Assembly: GCA_016707605.1 (NCBI GenBank)
Contig: JADJHJ010000001.1
Location: forward strand, 868,001-932,000
Length of the DNA: 64,000 nt
Reading direction: 5' to 3'
Source: Candidatus Promineofilum glycogenicum
Lineage (GTDB): Bacteria > Chloroflexota > Anaerolineae > Promineifilales > Promineifilaceae
Positions within the stretch are counted from its first letter, which is position 1, and every line of letters begins with the position of its first letter. The notes under the pieces were generated by a model that had not been told where the DNA came from, did no database searches, and was given only the letters and a program-made list of their open reading frames with translations. The position numbers and the translations under genes are program-made. Shown one piece after another: positions 37,348-45,601 of the stretch.

Positions 37348-38447
37348 GGAAAGACGATCAACCCGCGGGCGATCTCGCCGCCGAGCATGTCGGCGTAGGC
37401 CTCGTTGATCTGCTCCAACGGATAAGTCCGCGAAATGAGGCGGCCGAGGTCGAGCAGGCCGCGCCGGTAGAGGCCGGCGTAGAGCGGGAAGTCGCGGGCC
37501 GGGTTGGCGCTGCCGTAGTAGGTGCCGGTGACGGTCTTCTCCTGCCGTGTGATGAGCGCGCCGGGCAGGTTGGTGGCGCTGCCCATGGGCGAGATGCCGA
37601 CCAGCACCACCAGCCCGCCGGGCCGCACCGCTGCCAGGCACGTCTCCTGCACTGCCGGCAGGCCGATGGCCTCGAAGACGGTGTCCGCGCCGCGCCCCTC
37701 GGTTAGCGCCTGAATGGCTCCCACCGTCTCCGGCCCGGCCATGAGCACGTCGGTCGCGCCGAACGCCTGGGCGATGTCGCCTTTGGCCTCATGGGTGTCG
37801 ATGGCGATGATGCGACTGGCTCCGGCCAGTTTGGCCCCCATGATGATGCTGAGGCCGACGCCGCCCGCGCCGAAGACGGCCACGCTGCTGCCGGGGCGAA
37901 TGTGGGCCGTGTTGAGCGCCGCGCCGACGCCGGTCGTCACCGCGCAGCCGATCAGCGCGGCCACGGTCAGGGGGATGTCCTTGTCCAGCACGACACAGCA
38001 CTCCTCCGGCACGACGGTGTGGTCGGCGAAGCAGGCCAGGGCGCTGAAGTGGTAGACGGGGCGGCCGTCGTGGCTCAGGCGCGTCGTGCCGTCCATCATC
38101 GTCCCGGCCCACAGCGGGCCGACGTAGGTCTGGCACAGGCTGGGGCGGTCGTGGAGGCAGTAGAAGCACGCGCCGCAACTGGGGGCCCAACTCAACGCCA
38201 CGTTGTCGCCAACACGCACGCGGCCGACGCCCGGCCCGACGCCCACGACGACGCCCGCCCCCTCGTGGCCGGGCACGACCGGGGTGGCGTGGCGGGTCGC
38301 GCCGGTCATCAGGTGCCAGTCGCTATGGCAGACGCCGGCCGCGGCCACGCGCACCAACACCTCGCCCGGCCCCGGCGCGGCCAGATCGAGCGTCTCGATG
38401 GCCAACGGCACGCCCGGTTCGTAGAAGACAGCCGCTTTGACTTTCAT
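37344..38447 (-). CDS. Zinc-dependent alcohol dehydrogenase (MDR superfamily)
   Basis: A protein of 367 residues. The catalytic zinc ligands are in 'GVCHSDWH' and 'PGHEGAGVV'. A structural-zinc Cys cluster 'CGACFYCLHDRPSLC' is complete. The Rossmann motif is 'VFGAGGVGLSIIMGAKLAG'. The overall pattern is of the class III-like (formaldehyde or aryl-alcohol) group. It overlaps its upstream and downstream partners by 4 bases each (ATGA), indicating translational coupling with the enolase-superfamily protein and the acetyltransferase. It may oxidise an alcohol or sugar product made in the same pathway; the substrate is not predictable. Confidence 0.9.
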   Translation of the reverse strand: MKVKAAVFYEPGVPLAIETLDLAAPGPGEVLVRVAAAGVCHSDWHLMTGATRHATPVVPGHEGAGVVVGVGPGVGRVRVGDNVALSWAPSCGACFYCLHDRPSLCQTYVGPLWAGTMMDGTTRLSHDGRPVYHFSALACFADHTVVPEECCVVLDKDIPLTVAALIGCAVTTGVGAALNTAHIRPGSSVAVFGAGGVGLSIIMGAKLAGASRIIAIDTHEAKGDIAQAFGATDVLMAGPETVGAIQALTEGRGADTVFEAIGLPAVQETCLAAVRPGGLVVLVGISPMGSATNLPGALITRQEKTVTGTYYGSANPARDFPLYAGLYRRGLLDLGRLISRTYPLEQINEAYADMLGGEIARGLIVFP

Positions 38448-39568
38448 AGTGGGTTTCCTTCTTCGCTTACACGCCACTCCTCTAGTGCGTCCCAATCGAG
38501 CGCCACCCCCAGCCCCGGCGCGTCGGGCAGGGTCACGTGTCCGCCGTCGGCGCGGATGGGCGCGGGCAGGATGAAGTCGCGCCGTTCGGGCGTCCAGTGA
38601 GGCGGGTCGTAAGGGTACTCGATGAACGGCGCGTGGGATACGGCTGCGGCCACGTGGAGATTGGCCAGCAGCACCAGCCCGTCGCCCCAGGTGTGGGGGG
38701 AGTAGACGGCCCCCCGCGCCTGCACCTCGCGGGCGATCTGCACGGCGCGCAGCACACCCGTGCTCCAGACGACGTCGGGCTGATAGACATCGAGCGCGTC
38801 GTGTTCCAGGTAGCGGCGCAGCTCGATCGGTTCGCGCGCGCCCTCGCCGCCGGCGATACGCACCTGCGACTGCCGCCGCAGTTCGGCCAGGCCGCGAACG
38901 TCGTGGCGGCCGAGCGGCTCCTCCAGCCAGTAGACGTCCAGTTCGGCCAGCGCGTCGGCCACGCGCCGCGCCTGCTTCAAGTCCCACGGCGGGCGCGTGT
39001 CCCAGGGCATGCGCCAGGCCTGGTTGGCGTCGCACAGCAGCGTCAGCGTGGGCGCGGCGTCGCGCACGGCGCGAACGGTGGCGATGTCATCCTGCGGGTC
39101 TTCGGCGAAGAAGCGCAGCTTGACGGCGGCAAACCCCTCGGCCTGCAAGCGCCGCACGGCGGCCACGCGCGCCTCGCGGTCGAGGCGCTGGCCGGTGGAG
39201 GCGTAGAGGGGCACGCGACCGCTGCTGCCGCCCAGCAAGCGCCACAGCGGTTGACCGGCGATCTGGCCGATCAGGTCCCACAGGGCGATCTCCAGCGGCC
39301 ACATGCGGCCGTAGTGGAACTGGAGGTTGTCGAGGATGGCAACGTGGCGCTCGATCTCCAGAGGACTGCGGCCGAGGAACAACCCCTCGTGGCCGGCGAA
39401 ACCTAGCATGGCATCGCCCGCGCCCACACCCTCCAGCCCACCGGCGCGGACGCGCACGACCGTCGTGGCGTGGGCGCGGCGCGGCGTCGGGTCCCACGAG
39501 GCGTGGAACGGTGGATCGAGCGGCCGGCGATAGGCGCGCAGCTCGATGGCGTCGATTGTCGGCGGCAC
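38444..39568 (-). CDS. Mandelate racemase / muconate-lactonizing enzyme family (enolase superfamily)
   Basis: A protein of 374 residues. The second-strand motif is K150-L-R152 in 'AVKLRFF'. Metal ligands are D180 in 'LLCDANQAW', E216 in 'YWLEEPLG' and E242 in 'RIAGGEG'. H292 in 'YSPHTWGDGL' is placed like the general base of the mandelate racemase group. These suggest an acid-sugar dehydratase or racemase. The gene is first of an operon joined by ATGA overlaps to an alcohol dehydrogenase and an acetyltransferase. The reaction is unassigned. Confidence 0.88.
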   Translation of the reverse strand: MPPTIDAIELRAYRRPLDPPFHASWDPTPRRAHATTVVRVRAGGLEGVGAGDAMLGFAGHEGLFLGRSPLEIERHVAILDNLQFHYGRMWPLEIALWDLIGQIAGQPLWRLLGGSSGRVPLYASTGQRLDREARVAAVRRLQAEGFAAVKLRFFAEDPQDDIATVRAVRDAAPTLTLLCDANQAWRMPWDTRPPWDLKQARRVADALAELDVYWLEEPLGRHDVRGLAELRRQSQVRIAGGEGAREPIELRRYLEHDALDVYQPDVVWSTGVLRAVQIAREVQARGAVYSPHTWGDGLVLLANLHVAAAVSHAPFIEYPYDPPHWTPERRDFILPAPIRADGGHVTLPDAPGLGVALDWDALEEWRVSEEGNPL

Positions 39569-39584
39569 GGCGGCGCGCTCCGGG

Positions 39585-39932
39585 CTACTCGGCCGACAGG
39601 ATGTGGAGTTTGGCGTGCGGAATGGTCTCGTACGCGCCGAGATGGAACTTGATCGTGAAGCCGGCGCTCAATTCGGGGTGCTCGTCTACGCGCGCCTTCG
39701 TCTCGGTGATAGCGTAGTCCACCAGTTGCAGGAAGCGCTCCCGGTCGTTGTGTTCCATCTCTTCGGTGCTCTGCCCCGACTCAAAGGGCAGGGCCAGCCA
39801 GTGGACGGCCGCTTCCGGCTCCAGACTGGCAATGATGGCGAACTGCTTCTCTTCGTCGCGGGCGATGACCGTTCCCGGCTCGTCCCCCCGCAGGACGGCG
39901 GCAAAGGGGCTATCGCTGTGGCTGTGGTTCAT
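39585..39932 (-). CDS. Divergent HIT-like protein
   Basis: A protein of 115 residues. The region 'TVIARDEEKQFAIIASLEPEAAVHWLALP' resembles the HIT fold start ('...H.LviP'), and 'HAKLHIL' near the end aligns with the HIT motif. The usual H-x-H-x-H-x-x triad is reduced to two His with wrong spacing, so nucleotide hydrolase activity is doubtful. GGGAGGTC lies before the ATG. It is about 17 bases upstream of the enolase-superfamily operon's end, on the same strand and before it in transcription order, so it may be part of that operon. Confidence 0.55.
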   Translation of the reverse strand: MNHSHSDSPFAAVLRGDEPGTVIARDEEKQFAIIASLEPEAAVHWLALPFESGQSTEEMEHNDRERFLQLVDYAITETKARVDEHPELSAGFTIKFHLGAYETIPHAKLHILSAE

Positions 39933-39960
39933 GACGTTGACCTCCCTGATCTACCACTGC

Positions 39961-39980
39961 GTCGCGCCGCGCGGCGCGAC
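39961..39980. terminator. Perfect 20-base GC palindrome after isoaspartyl peptidase
   Basis: GTCGCGCCGC is followed directly by its complement GCGGCGCGAC. It lies between the peptidase stop and the HIT-like gene on the minus strand. No U run, so it may be a processing hairpin or a protein-binding site rather than a terminator. Confidence 0.4.
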
Positions 39981-40005
39981 GGTATGATTTGCCTGATGCC
40001 TGGAC

Positions 40006-40887
40006 TCAATTGCCGACCACGACCGGGCCATCGGCGATGGCAAAGGCGTGGGGCATGGCGCCCGTGTTGTAGGCCCAGCCGACCTGGCCGCGGGCATCGA
40101 CGGCGATGAGGCCACCTTCGCCGCCGGTGCGCTCCTCCAGCAGCCGGATGGCCGCTTCGCAGGCGGCGGCGGCCGAAAGGCCCGTGCCAACCAGGTCGCA
40201 CACGCGCTTGCTGATGACGACGCGCATGAGCGCCTCGCCATAGCCGGTGGCGCTGACGCCGGCCGTCCAGTTGTCGGCATACGCCCCACAGCCGACCAGA
40301 GGGCTATCGCCGACGCGGCCGGGGCGTTTGTTGGGCGTGCCGCCGGTCGAGGTAGCCGCGGCCAGATTGCCGTAGGCGTCGAGGGCCACCGCGCCGACCG
40401 TGTCGCCCAGCCCGGACGCGCCTTCGACGGCCAGCCCCTCCGGTTCCTGATCGGCGTCCACCAGCAAGTCGCTCACGTCGCAACGCGGGAAGGCGATGCT
40501 GTCGGCGAAGGCGTCCGCGCCGGGGCCGACGAGGAAGTGGTGGCCGCTCTTGTCCATGACCCGCCGGGCCAGCGTGACCGGATGGCGCACGCGCTGGATG
40601 GCGGCAATGGCCCCCATCTGGAGATTGCGCCCATCCATGATCAGCGCGTCCATTTCGACAAAGCCCTCGGCGTTGGGGTAGCTGCCGCGGCCGGCGTCGA
40701 GCACGGGGCAATCCTCCAGAATGATCACCGCCGCTTCCACTGCGTCGAGCGCCGAGCCGCCGCGGGCCAGAATGTCCCGCCCGGCGGCGGCGGCGCGTTC
40801 GCACGCCTGTCGGGCCTCTGCCAGATTAGCGCCGGACACGTCCCAGCCGCCGGCCCCGCCGTGCACTATGATCGCGATTGTCATCAA
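40006..40887 (-). CDS. Isoaspartyl peptidase / L-asparaginase (Ntn-hydrolase, T2 family)
   Basis: A protein of 293 residues. 'VHGGAGGW' at the N-terminus is the plant-type asparaginase start. 'GDTVGAVALDAYGNLAAATSTGG' includes the autocleavage Gly-Asp|Thr with nucleophile Thr 163. 'RVGDSPLVGCGAYAD' and 'SATGYGE' line the active site. It removes isoaspartyl dipeptides or asparagine after self-processing into alpha and beta chains. Two adjacent ATG codons begin the gene. Confidence 0.93.
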   Translation of the reverse strand: MMTIAIIVHGGAGGWDVSGANLAEARQACERAAAAGRDILARGGSALDAVEAAVIILEDCPVLDAGRGSYPNAEGFVEMDALIMDGRNLQMGAIAAIQRVRHPVTLARRVMDKSGHHFLVGPGADAFADSIAFPRCDVSDLLVDADQEPEGLAVEGASGLGDTVGAVALDAYGNLAAATSTGGTPNKRPGRVGDSPLVGCGAYADNWTAGVSATGYGEALMRVVISKRVCDLVGTGLSAAAACEAAIRLLEERTGGEGGLIAVDARGQVGWAYNTGAMPHAFAIADGPVVVGN

Positions 40888-40978
40888 TTCACTCTCCGTC
40901 GGCAGATTATTAGCACCGTTTGGGCGATTTGTCGAAGAGCGTCCATGTCGTAAAGCCCTGCGTGCCGGTCGTCTCGGC

Positions 40979-41006
40979 TTGACAGTCGGCCGCTCATGGA
41001 TATAAT
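40979..41006 (+). promoter_or_regulatory. Consensus promoter of tRNA-Asn
   Basis: TTGACA (40979-40984), 16-bp spacer, TATAAT (41001-41006), a perfect match to both hexamers. Transcription would start about 7 bases before the tRNA. Confidence 0.85.
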
Positions 41007-41019
41007 CCGGTGTCGATGT

Positions 41020-41094
41020 TCCTCAGTAGCTCAATGGCAGAGCGTGCGGCTGTTAACCGCAATGTTGTTGGTTCGAGTCCAACCTGAGGAGCCA
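41020..41094 (+). tRNA. tRNA-Asn (anticodon GTT)
   Basis: Cloverleaf: acceptor TCCTCAG/CTGAGGA, D-arm GCTC..GAGC, anticodon stem TGCGG/CCGCA with loop CTGTTAA (anticodon GTT), T-arm GTTGG-TTCGAGT-CCAAC, discriminator G and encoded CCA. Variable loop is 5 bases. Confidence 0.97.
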
Positions 41095-41098
41095 GTTG

Positions 41099-41133
41099 AA
41101 AAGAGCGGCAGGCGGCTTCGTCTGCCGCTTTTC
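41099..41133 (+). terminator. Terminator after tRNA-Asn
   Basis: GAAAAGAGCGGCAG (left) pairs with CTGCCGCTTTTC, ending with a T run. It comes 45 bases before gpmI. Confidence 0.75.
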
Positions 41134-41177
41134 GTTTGGCAGCATTGTGGGCTGCCACTTAAAGGAGCTTACGACCC

Positions 41178-42731
41178 ATGAAAGCCTATAGACCCGTAGC
41201 CCTCATCATCCTCGACGGCTGGGGCATTCGTGAGAAAGAGCACGGCAATGCCGTCGTGCAGGCCCATACCCCGAACTACGACCGCTGGCTGCGCGAACTG
41301 GAGCGCTCAATTGTCGATGCCTCCGGCGAAGCAGTCGGCCTGCCCGACGGCCAGATGGGCAACTCCGAAGTCGGACACCTCAATCTGGGCGCGGGGCGCA
41401 TCATCTATCAAGACCTGACGCGCATCAACCTGGCCATCGACCGGGGCACGTTCTTCGAGAACGAGACGCTGGTGACGGCCCTGACGGGCGTGAAGGCCCG
41501 CGGCGGCAAGCTGCACCTGATCGGCCTGTTCGGCGAGGGCGGCGTGCATAGCCACAGCAAGCACATGTACGCCCTGTTATCGATGGCCGAGCGCTACGGC
41601 ATCGAGCCGATCCTCCACGTCATCACCGACGGCCGCGACACGCCGCCGGAAAGCGCCCTGGGCTACGCGCTGCGACTGGAGGAGTACCTCTCGCAGCATC
41701 CGGGCATCGTCGCTTCGGTCAGTGGCCGCTACTACACGATGGACCGCGACAAGCGTTGGGCGCGCACCGAGATGGGCTACCGCGACATCGTCCTGCACGA
41801 GGGGCATCGCGGCGAAGAGGGCGCGCCGCCGCGCACCGCGCCGTCGCTCAGCGCCGCGCTGCGCATGTCCTACGCCGAGGGCGTGACCGACGAGTTCGTC
41901 CTGCCGGTGGCCATCGACGTGGGCGACCGCGACGTGCTCATCGAGCCGGGCGACACGGTCATCTTCTACAACTTCCGCGCCGACCGCGTGCGCCAGATCG
42001 TCACCGCCTTCGCCTATCCCGATTTCGTTGGCTTCGAGCGGCTCTATGTGCCCGATCTGGAGTTGATCACGATGACTTCCTATGAGGCCACCTACCCGGT
42101 GAAGGTGCTCTTCCCCGAAGTCGCCATCACCAACCCGCTGGCCGAAGTGCTGAGCAAGCACGGCTGCCGGCAGTTGCACGCCGCGGAGACGGAGAAGTAC
42201 GCCCACGTGACCTACTTCTTCAACGGCGGCCAGGAAACCCCGTTTGAGGGCGAGGAGCGCCACCTGGAGCCGTCGCCCAAGGTGGCGACCTACGATCTTC
42301 AGCCGGAGATGAGCGCCCGGCCGCTGGTGGACAAGGTCATCGAGCGGGTCAACGAGGGCAACTACGACTTCGTGCTGGTCAACTTCGCCAATCCCGACAT
42401 GGTCGGCCACACCGGTGTGCTGGAGGCGGCCATCAAGGCGGTCGAGACGGTGGACGAGTGCGCCGGGCGGCTGGTGGCGGCCATCAACGCCAAGGGCGGC
42501 GTGGCCATCGTCACCGCCGACCACGGCAACTGCGAGCGGATGGTGGACGAGAAGACGGGCGAGCCGCACACCTACCACACGACGCAGCCCGTAGCGCTGT
42601 TCGCCATCGGCGATCAGTACTACGACATGCGCCCGCGCGGCATTCTGGCCGACGTGTCGCCGACCATCCTGCATCTGATGGGCATCACCCCGCCGGCGGA
42701 GATGACCGGCCGGAGCCTGATCAGCGAATGA
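41178..42731 (+). CDS. gpmI: 2,3-bisphosphoglycerate-independent phosphoglycerate mutase
   Basis: A protein of 517 residues, alkaline-phosphatase superfamily. 'LIILDGWGIRE' binds manganese, Ser 62 in 'QMGNSEVGHLNLGAGR' takes the phosphate, and 'HVITDGRDTPP', 'SVSGRYYTMDRDKRW' and 'VTADHGNCE' complete the site. It interconverts 3- and 2-phosphoglycerate in glycolysis. AAAGGAG precedes the start. The next gene begins with an ATGA overlap. Confidence 0.97.
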   Translation: MKAYRPVALIILDGWGIREKEHGNAVVQAHTPNYDRWLRELERSIVDASGEAVGLPDGQMGNSEVGHLNLGAGRIIYQDLTRINLAIDRGTFFENETLVTALTGVKARGGKLHLIGLFGEGGVHSHSKHMYALLSMAERYGIEPILHVITDGRDTPPESALGYALRLEEYLSQHPGIVASVSGRYYTMDRDKRWARTEMGYRDIVLHEGHRGEEGAPPRTAPSLSAALRMSYAEGVTDEFVLPVAIDVGDRDVLIEPGDTVIFYNFRADRVRQIVTAFAYPDFVGFERLYVPDLELITMTSYEATYPVKVLFPEVAITNPLAEVLSKHGCRQLHAAETEKYAHVTYFFNGGQETPFEGEERHLEPSPKVATYDLQPEMSARPLVDKVIERVNEGNYDFVLVNFANPDMVGHTGVLEAAIKAVETVDECAGRLVAAINAKGGVAIVTADHGNCERMVDEKTGEPHTYHTTQPVALFAIGDQYYDMRPRGILADVSPTILHLMGITPPAEMTGRSLISE

Positions 42732-43282
42732 GCGGCCTGGCGCCTTCGTCCAACGGCCGGGCTTTCCAGGCCTACCTGGCCGGCACACAGGCCGTGCTGG
42801 CGAACGTGACGGCCATCGGCTACCACCAGATGCCGCTGCCCGCGCCGCTGGACGAGCAACTGGCGGAAATCACCGGCGCTTTTACCGCTCTGGCCGCGCC
42901 GGAGCGGGAGCGGTTCATGGCCGCTCTATCGCCCGCGGAGCGCGCCTTGTTCGCTCTATTCGGCCACCGCGCGGCCACGCTGGCCGCCCGGCGCGGCGAC
43001 GCCGAGCAGTTGCGACTGGGCCTGGTTGGCAACGTCATTGCCAACTACGCCATTCCCGATAAGCGCAACGTGGACGTGGCTCTGGCCGTCTATCACCACT
43101 GCGCCCGCAAGCTAGAGTTAAATCCGTCAGATGTATTTGACGAGGCGGCCCGGTACGCCGGCGAGGCGATGGCCGAGCGGCTGCGAGCGTTTGGCCGCCG
43201 CACGGACGTGACGCTCAGGCAGTTCGGCTGGCGCGAGATTCGCGGCGAAGAGGGCGTGCGCTATAAGTTCGAGTGGCAATGA
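42728..43282 (+). CDS. Uncharacterised protein translationally coupled to gpmI
   Basis: A mostly helical protein of 184 residues with no signal or membrane segment and no recognised family. Notable parts are 'NVTAIGYHQMPLPAPLDEQLAEITGAF', a charged helix, 'YAIPDKRNVDVALAVYHHCARKL' and a C-terminal 'FGWREIRGEEGVRYKFEW'. The gene overlaps the gpmI stop by 4 bases (ATGA) and the next methyltransferase by 4 bases, so the three are co-translated. Function unknown. Confidence 0.7.
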   Translation: MSGLAPSSNGRAFQAYLAGTQAVLANVTAIGYHQMPLPAPLDEQLAEITGAFTALAAPERERFMAALSPAERALFALFGHRAATLAARRGDAEQLRLGLVGNVIANYAIPDKRNVDVALAVYHHCARKLELNPSDVFDEAARYAGEAMAERLRAFGRRTDVTLRQFGWREIRGEEGVRYKFEWQ

Positions 43283-44112
43283 ACCCGGTTGAGGCGCATT
43301 ATGACCGCGACCCGGCGCGGGAGTGGGAGCGATTGGCCCGCCACCGCACCGAGTTCGCCGTCACCTGCCGCGTCCTCGACGAACACCTGCCCGCGCCGCC
43401 GGGCCACATCCTCGACGTGGGCGGCGGGCCGGGGCGCTATGCGCTGCACCTGTCGCGCCTGGGCTATCGCGTGACCCTGCTCGATCTGTCGCGCCGGAGC
43501 CTCGACCTGGCGCTGGAGTTAGCCACAGCCGAGGGTATCTACCTGCCGCCGCCGATCCAGGGCGACGCCACGGCGCTGCCGGCCGACTTCACCGAGCAGT
43601 TCGACGCCGTTCTCCTGTTGGGGCCGCTCTACCATCTGCCGGAGGCGGCCGACCGGCTGGCTGCGGTGCGCGAGGCGTACCGTGTCCTACGGCCGGGCGG
43701 CTACGTCTTCGCCGCCTTCATCACCCGCTTCGCTCCCTTGCGCGACGTGGCCACCCATTCGCCGCAGTGGATTCTGGACAACCCCGACCGCGCCCGCCAA
43801 CTGCTGGCCGAGGGCACCAACCTGGCCGACGAGTCCAGCGCCTTCCCCAACCCCTACTTTGCCCGGCCGGAGGAGATCACGCCGCTGATGGAAACGGGCG
43901 GCTTCACGACGCTGGCGCTACAAGGGTGCGAGGGCATCGTTGCCGGGCACGAGGAGGCGGTCAACGCGCTGGAGGGGGCGGCGTGGGCGGCATGGGTGGC
44001 GCTCAACGACCGGCTGGGGCGCGAGCCGTCGCTCTATGGCGCGGCCGACCACTTGCTCTATAGCGGCCAACGGCCCAAAAGCAGAGGTCAAGTTAAAGAC
44101 CTTAGCTACTGA
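43279..44112 (+). CDS. Class I SAM-dependent methyltransferase
   Basis: A protein of 277 residues. 'ILDVGGGPGRYALHLSRLG' is motif I, 'VTLLDLSRRSLDLA' is the acidic end of strand 2, and 'FDAVLLLGPLYHL' is motif post-II. The substrate is unknown. ATG 43279 overlaps the stop of the preceding gene (ATGA); a GTG two codons earlier is less likely. The end of the gene leads into a degraded palindromic repeat. Confidence 0.88.
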   Translation: MNPVEAHYDRDPAREWERLARHRTEFAVTCRVLDEHLPAPPGHILDVGGGPGRYALHLSRLGYRVTLLDLSRRSLDLALELATAEGIYLPPPIQGDATALPADFTEQFDAVLLLGPLYHLPEAADRLAAVREAYRVLRPGGYVFAAFITRFAPLRDVATHSPQWILDNPDRARQLLAEGTNLADESSAFPNPYFARPEEITPLMETGGFTTLALQGCEGIVAGHEEAVNALEGAAWAAWVALNDRLGREPSLYGAADHLLYSGQRPKSRGQVKDLSY

Positions 44113-44126
44113 TTGTGGCAGCAAAC

Positions 44127-44188
44127 CTCACGCAAAGATCGCCAGAGCGCCAAGGACGCAAAAAGAAGCTCTCTTAGCGTTCTTTGCG
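44127..44188. repeat. Degraded CTCACGCAAAGA repeat
   Basis: The left part CTCACGCAAAGA matches the arm of the element at 838-922. The right part (GCGTTCTTTGCG) retains only a partial complement. It lies just after the methyltransferase gene, before the cobalamin riboswitch promoter. Confidence 0.55.
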
Positions 44189-44232
44189 CCGGGGTGCGCG
44201 GTCTCCGCCCTGGCAATAACCCGCCAACGTCA

Positions 44233-44261
44233 TTGACGCACTAGCCCGCTTCTGCTAGACT
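44233..44261 (+). promoter_or_regulatory. Promoter of the B12 uptake operon
   Basis: TTGACG (44233-44238), 17-bp spacer, TAGACT (44256-44261). Start near 44268, directly ahead of the riboswitch. The ffh promoter at 61275 has the same hexamer design. Confidence 0.65.
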
Positions 44262-44269
44262 GCGCCCAC

Positions 44270-44460
44270 AACTGAATAGGCAAACCCGTCTCAGGTCGCC
44301 CCAGCCCCGGAAGGCAGGGCGTAATCGCGAAACTGGTGCGTCTTGTTCGCGCAAGGCAAGGCCAGTGCTGTACCCGCAACTGTGATGCCGGTGGATAGAA
44401 GTTCGCCGGCTAAGCCAGGTCGACATCCTGCGACGCGTTTCAGGCCCTCGTGGATAAGGG
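44270..44460 (+). promoter_or_regulatory. Cobalamin riboswitch
   Basis: The B12-box core is seen: GGAAGGCAGGGCGTAATCG then GAAACTGGTGCG, followed by CCAGTGCTGTACCCGCAACTGTGA (44362-44385, split around 44373) and the late helix 'TAAGCCAGGTCGACATCCTG' (44411-44430). The RNA binds adenosyl- or methylcobalamin in the aptamer core. A terminator hairpin about 40 bases downstream is the likely expression platform, so bound B12 would stop transcription of the uptake genes. The 5' and 3' limits are approximate. Confidence 0.88.
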
Positions 44461-44500
44461 TTGGGAACTGCGTGGTGAAACCATTGGTCTGTCACCCCTC

Positions 44501-44526
44501 AACTCGATGCCCCGCATCGAGTTTTT
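44501..44526 (+). terminator. Riboswitch-controlled terminator
   Basis: Perfect 10-bp stem AACTCGATGC/GCATCGAGTT with a CCC loop, followed by TTTT. It lies between the cobalamin aptamer and the first gene, as in attenuation-type riboswitches. Confidence 0.85.
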
Positions 44527-44631
44527 TGTTCCATCTTCCCCGTCCTCACGCTTGTTTTGGTCAATCACCGGAATGAGCGGCGTCACGCGAAAGACGCCGC
44601 CTCGCCCGGCCCGTGATGAGGAAGAGCTTCG

Positions 44632-45597
44632 ATGATGCACAAACGACGTGTGGCTTCAGTGATCGTGTTACTGGTGGCGCTGCTCTTGGCGGCCGTTGGC
44701 TGCTCGGCCGGGGGCGACGCCGCGCCCGGCCCGGCCTCCGCCGCCCGCGCCGCCGATTGGCTGGTGGCCACCCACCAGAACGACGACGGCGGCTACAGCA
44801 GCTTCAGCGCCGGCGCGGGCGCGGCGCCATCGGACGTGGTGGGGACGATTGACGCCCTGCCGGCGCTGGCCGCGGCGGAGGTCGACACCGCGCCCGCACT
44901 GGACTACCTGCGCGCTCACAGCGCCGACCTGCAAGCGGCGGCGATTGGCGATGGCGGGCAGGCGGGCAAGATCGTGCTGGCGCTGGACGCCGCCGGCGTT
45001 GACCCGGCCGGCTTCGAGGGGCACGACTACGTGGCCGACCTGGCCGCTCATCTGGGCGATGATGGAGCCTATGCCGGCGACCCGTTCAAGCAGGCGTTGG
45101 CCATGCTGGGTCTGGTCGCTGCCGGGCAGGAGGTTCCTGCGGCGGCCGCGACCTGGCTGGAGGGCAGCCAGGGGGCCGGCGGCTCGTGGGACGACGGCTT
45201 CGGCACGCTCGACAATGCCGACGCCACGGCGATGGCCATCATGTCCCTGCTGGCCGCCGGGCGCGCGGCCGACGACCCGGCGGTGGCGGCGGCGGTCGAC
45301 TTCCTGGCCGGGGCGCAGGCGGCCGAAGGGGGCTGGGGCTACGGCGCGGGGCTGCCGGCCAGTGCCAACAGCACGGCCGTCGTCGTGCAGGCGCTGTTGG
45401 CCCTGGGCGAGGACGTGACGGCCACTGAGGGGCGGTGGGCCAAAGCGGGCGGCTCGCCGCTGGACGCGCTGCTGGCCTTCCAGGGCGAGAGCGGCGCGTT
45501 CCGGGCCGACTTCGGCGACGGGCCGGCCGACGACTTCTACAGCACCGTGCAGGCGATTCCCGCCGCGGCCGGGCACACGCTGCCGCCACAGGAGTAA
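44632..45597 (+). CDS. Lipoprotein with alpha/alpha-toroid (prenyltransferase-like) repeats, candidate B12-binding protein
   Basis: A protein of 321 residues. The signal peptide 'VASVIVLLVALLLAAVGC' ends in a lipobox with lipidated Cys near 24. Four to five helical-hairpin repeats follow, each with a Q/G-G-W/Y motif before a helix: 'NDDGGYSSF', 'QGAGGSWDDGFGTLDNADATAM', 'QAAEGGWGYGAG' and 'FQGESGAFRADFGDG'. These match the squalene-cyclase/prenyltransferase-type toroid, the fold also used by the alpha domain of intrinsic factor and transcobalamin. ATG 44632 has GAGGAAG upstream. Being the first gene after the cobalamin riboswitch and before a DUF4430 gene and an ECF transporter, it is inferred to capture cobalamin at the cell surface. 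Confidence 0.8.
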   Translation: MMHKRRVASVIVLLVALLLAAVGCSAGGDAAPGPASAARAADWLVATHQNDDGGYSSFSAGAGAAPSDVVGTIDALPALAAAEVDTAPALDYLRAHSADLQAAAIGDGGQAGKIVLALDAAGVDPAGFEGHDYVADLAAHLGDDGAYAGDPFKQALAMLGLVAAGQEVPAAAATWLEGSQGAGGSWDDGFGTLDNADATAMAIMSLLAAGRAADDPAVAAAVDFLAGAQAAEGGWGYGAGLPASANSTAVVVQALLALGEDVTATEGRWAKAGGSPLDALLAFQGESGAFRADFGDGPADDFYSTVQAIPAAAGHTLPPQE

Positions 45598-45601
45598 GGC
45601 C

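Noticed and set aside
41020..41094. Integration (att) site at the tRNA-Asn gene
   Set aside because: No integrase gene and no direct repeat of the tRNA 3' end were seen downstream; the following genes are ordinary housekeeping genes.
44450..44635. Short open frames within the cobalamin leader
   Set aside because: They run through the conserved riboswitch 3' part and the terminator hairpin and show no coding character.
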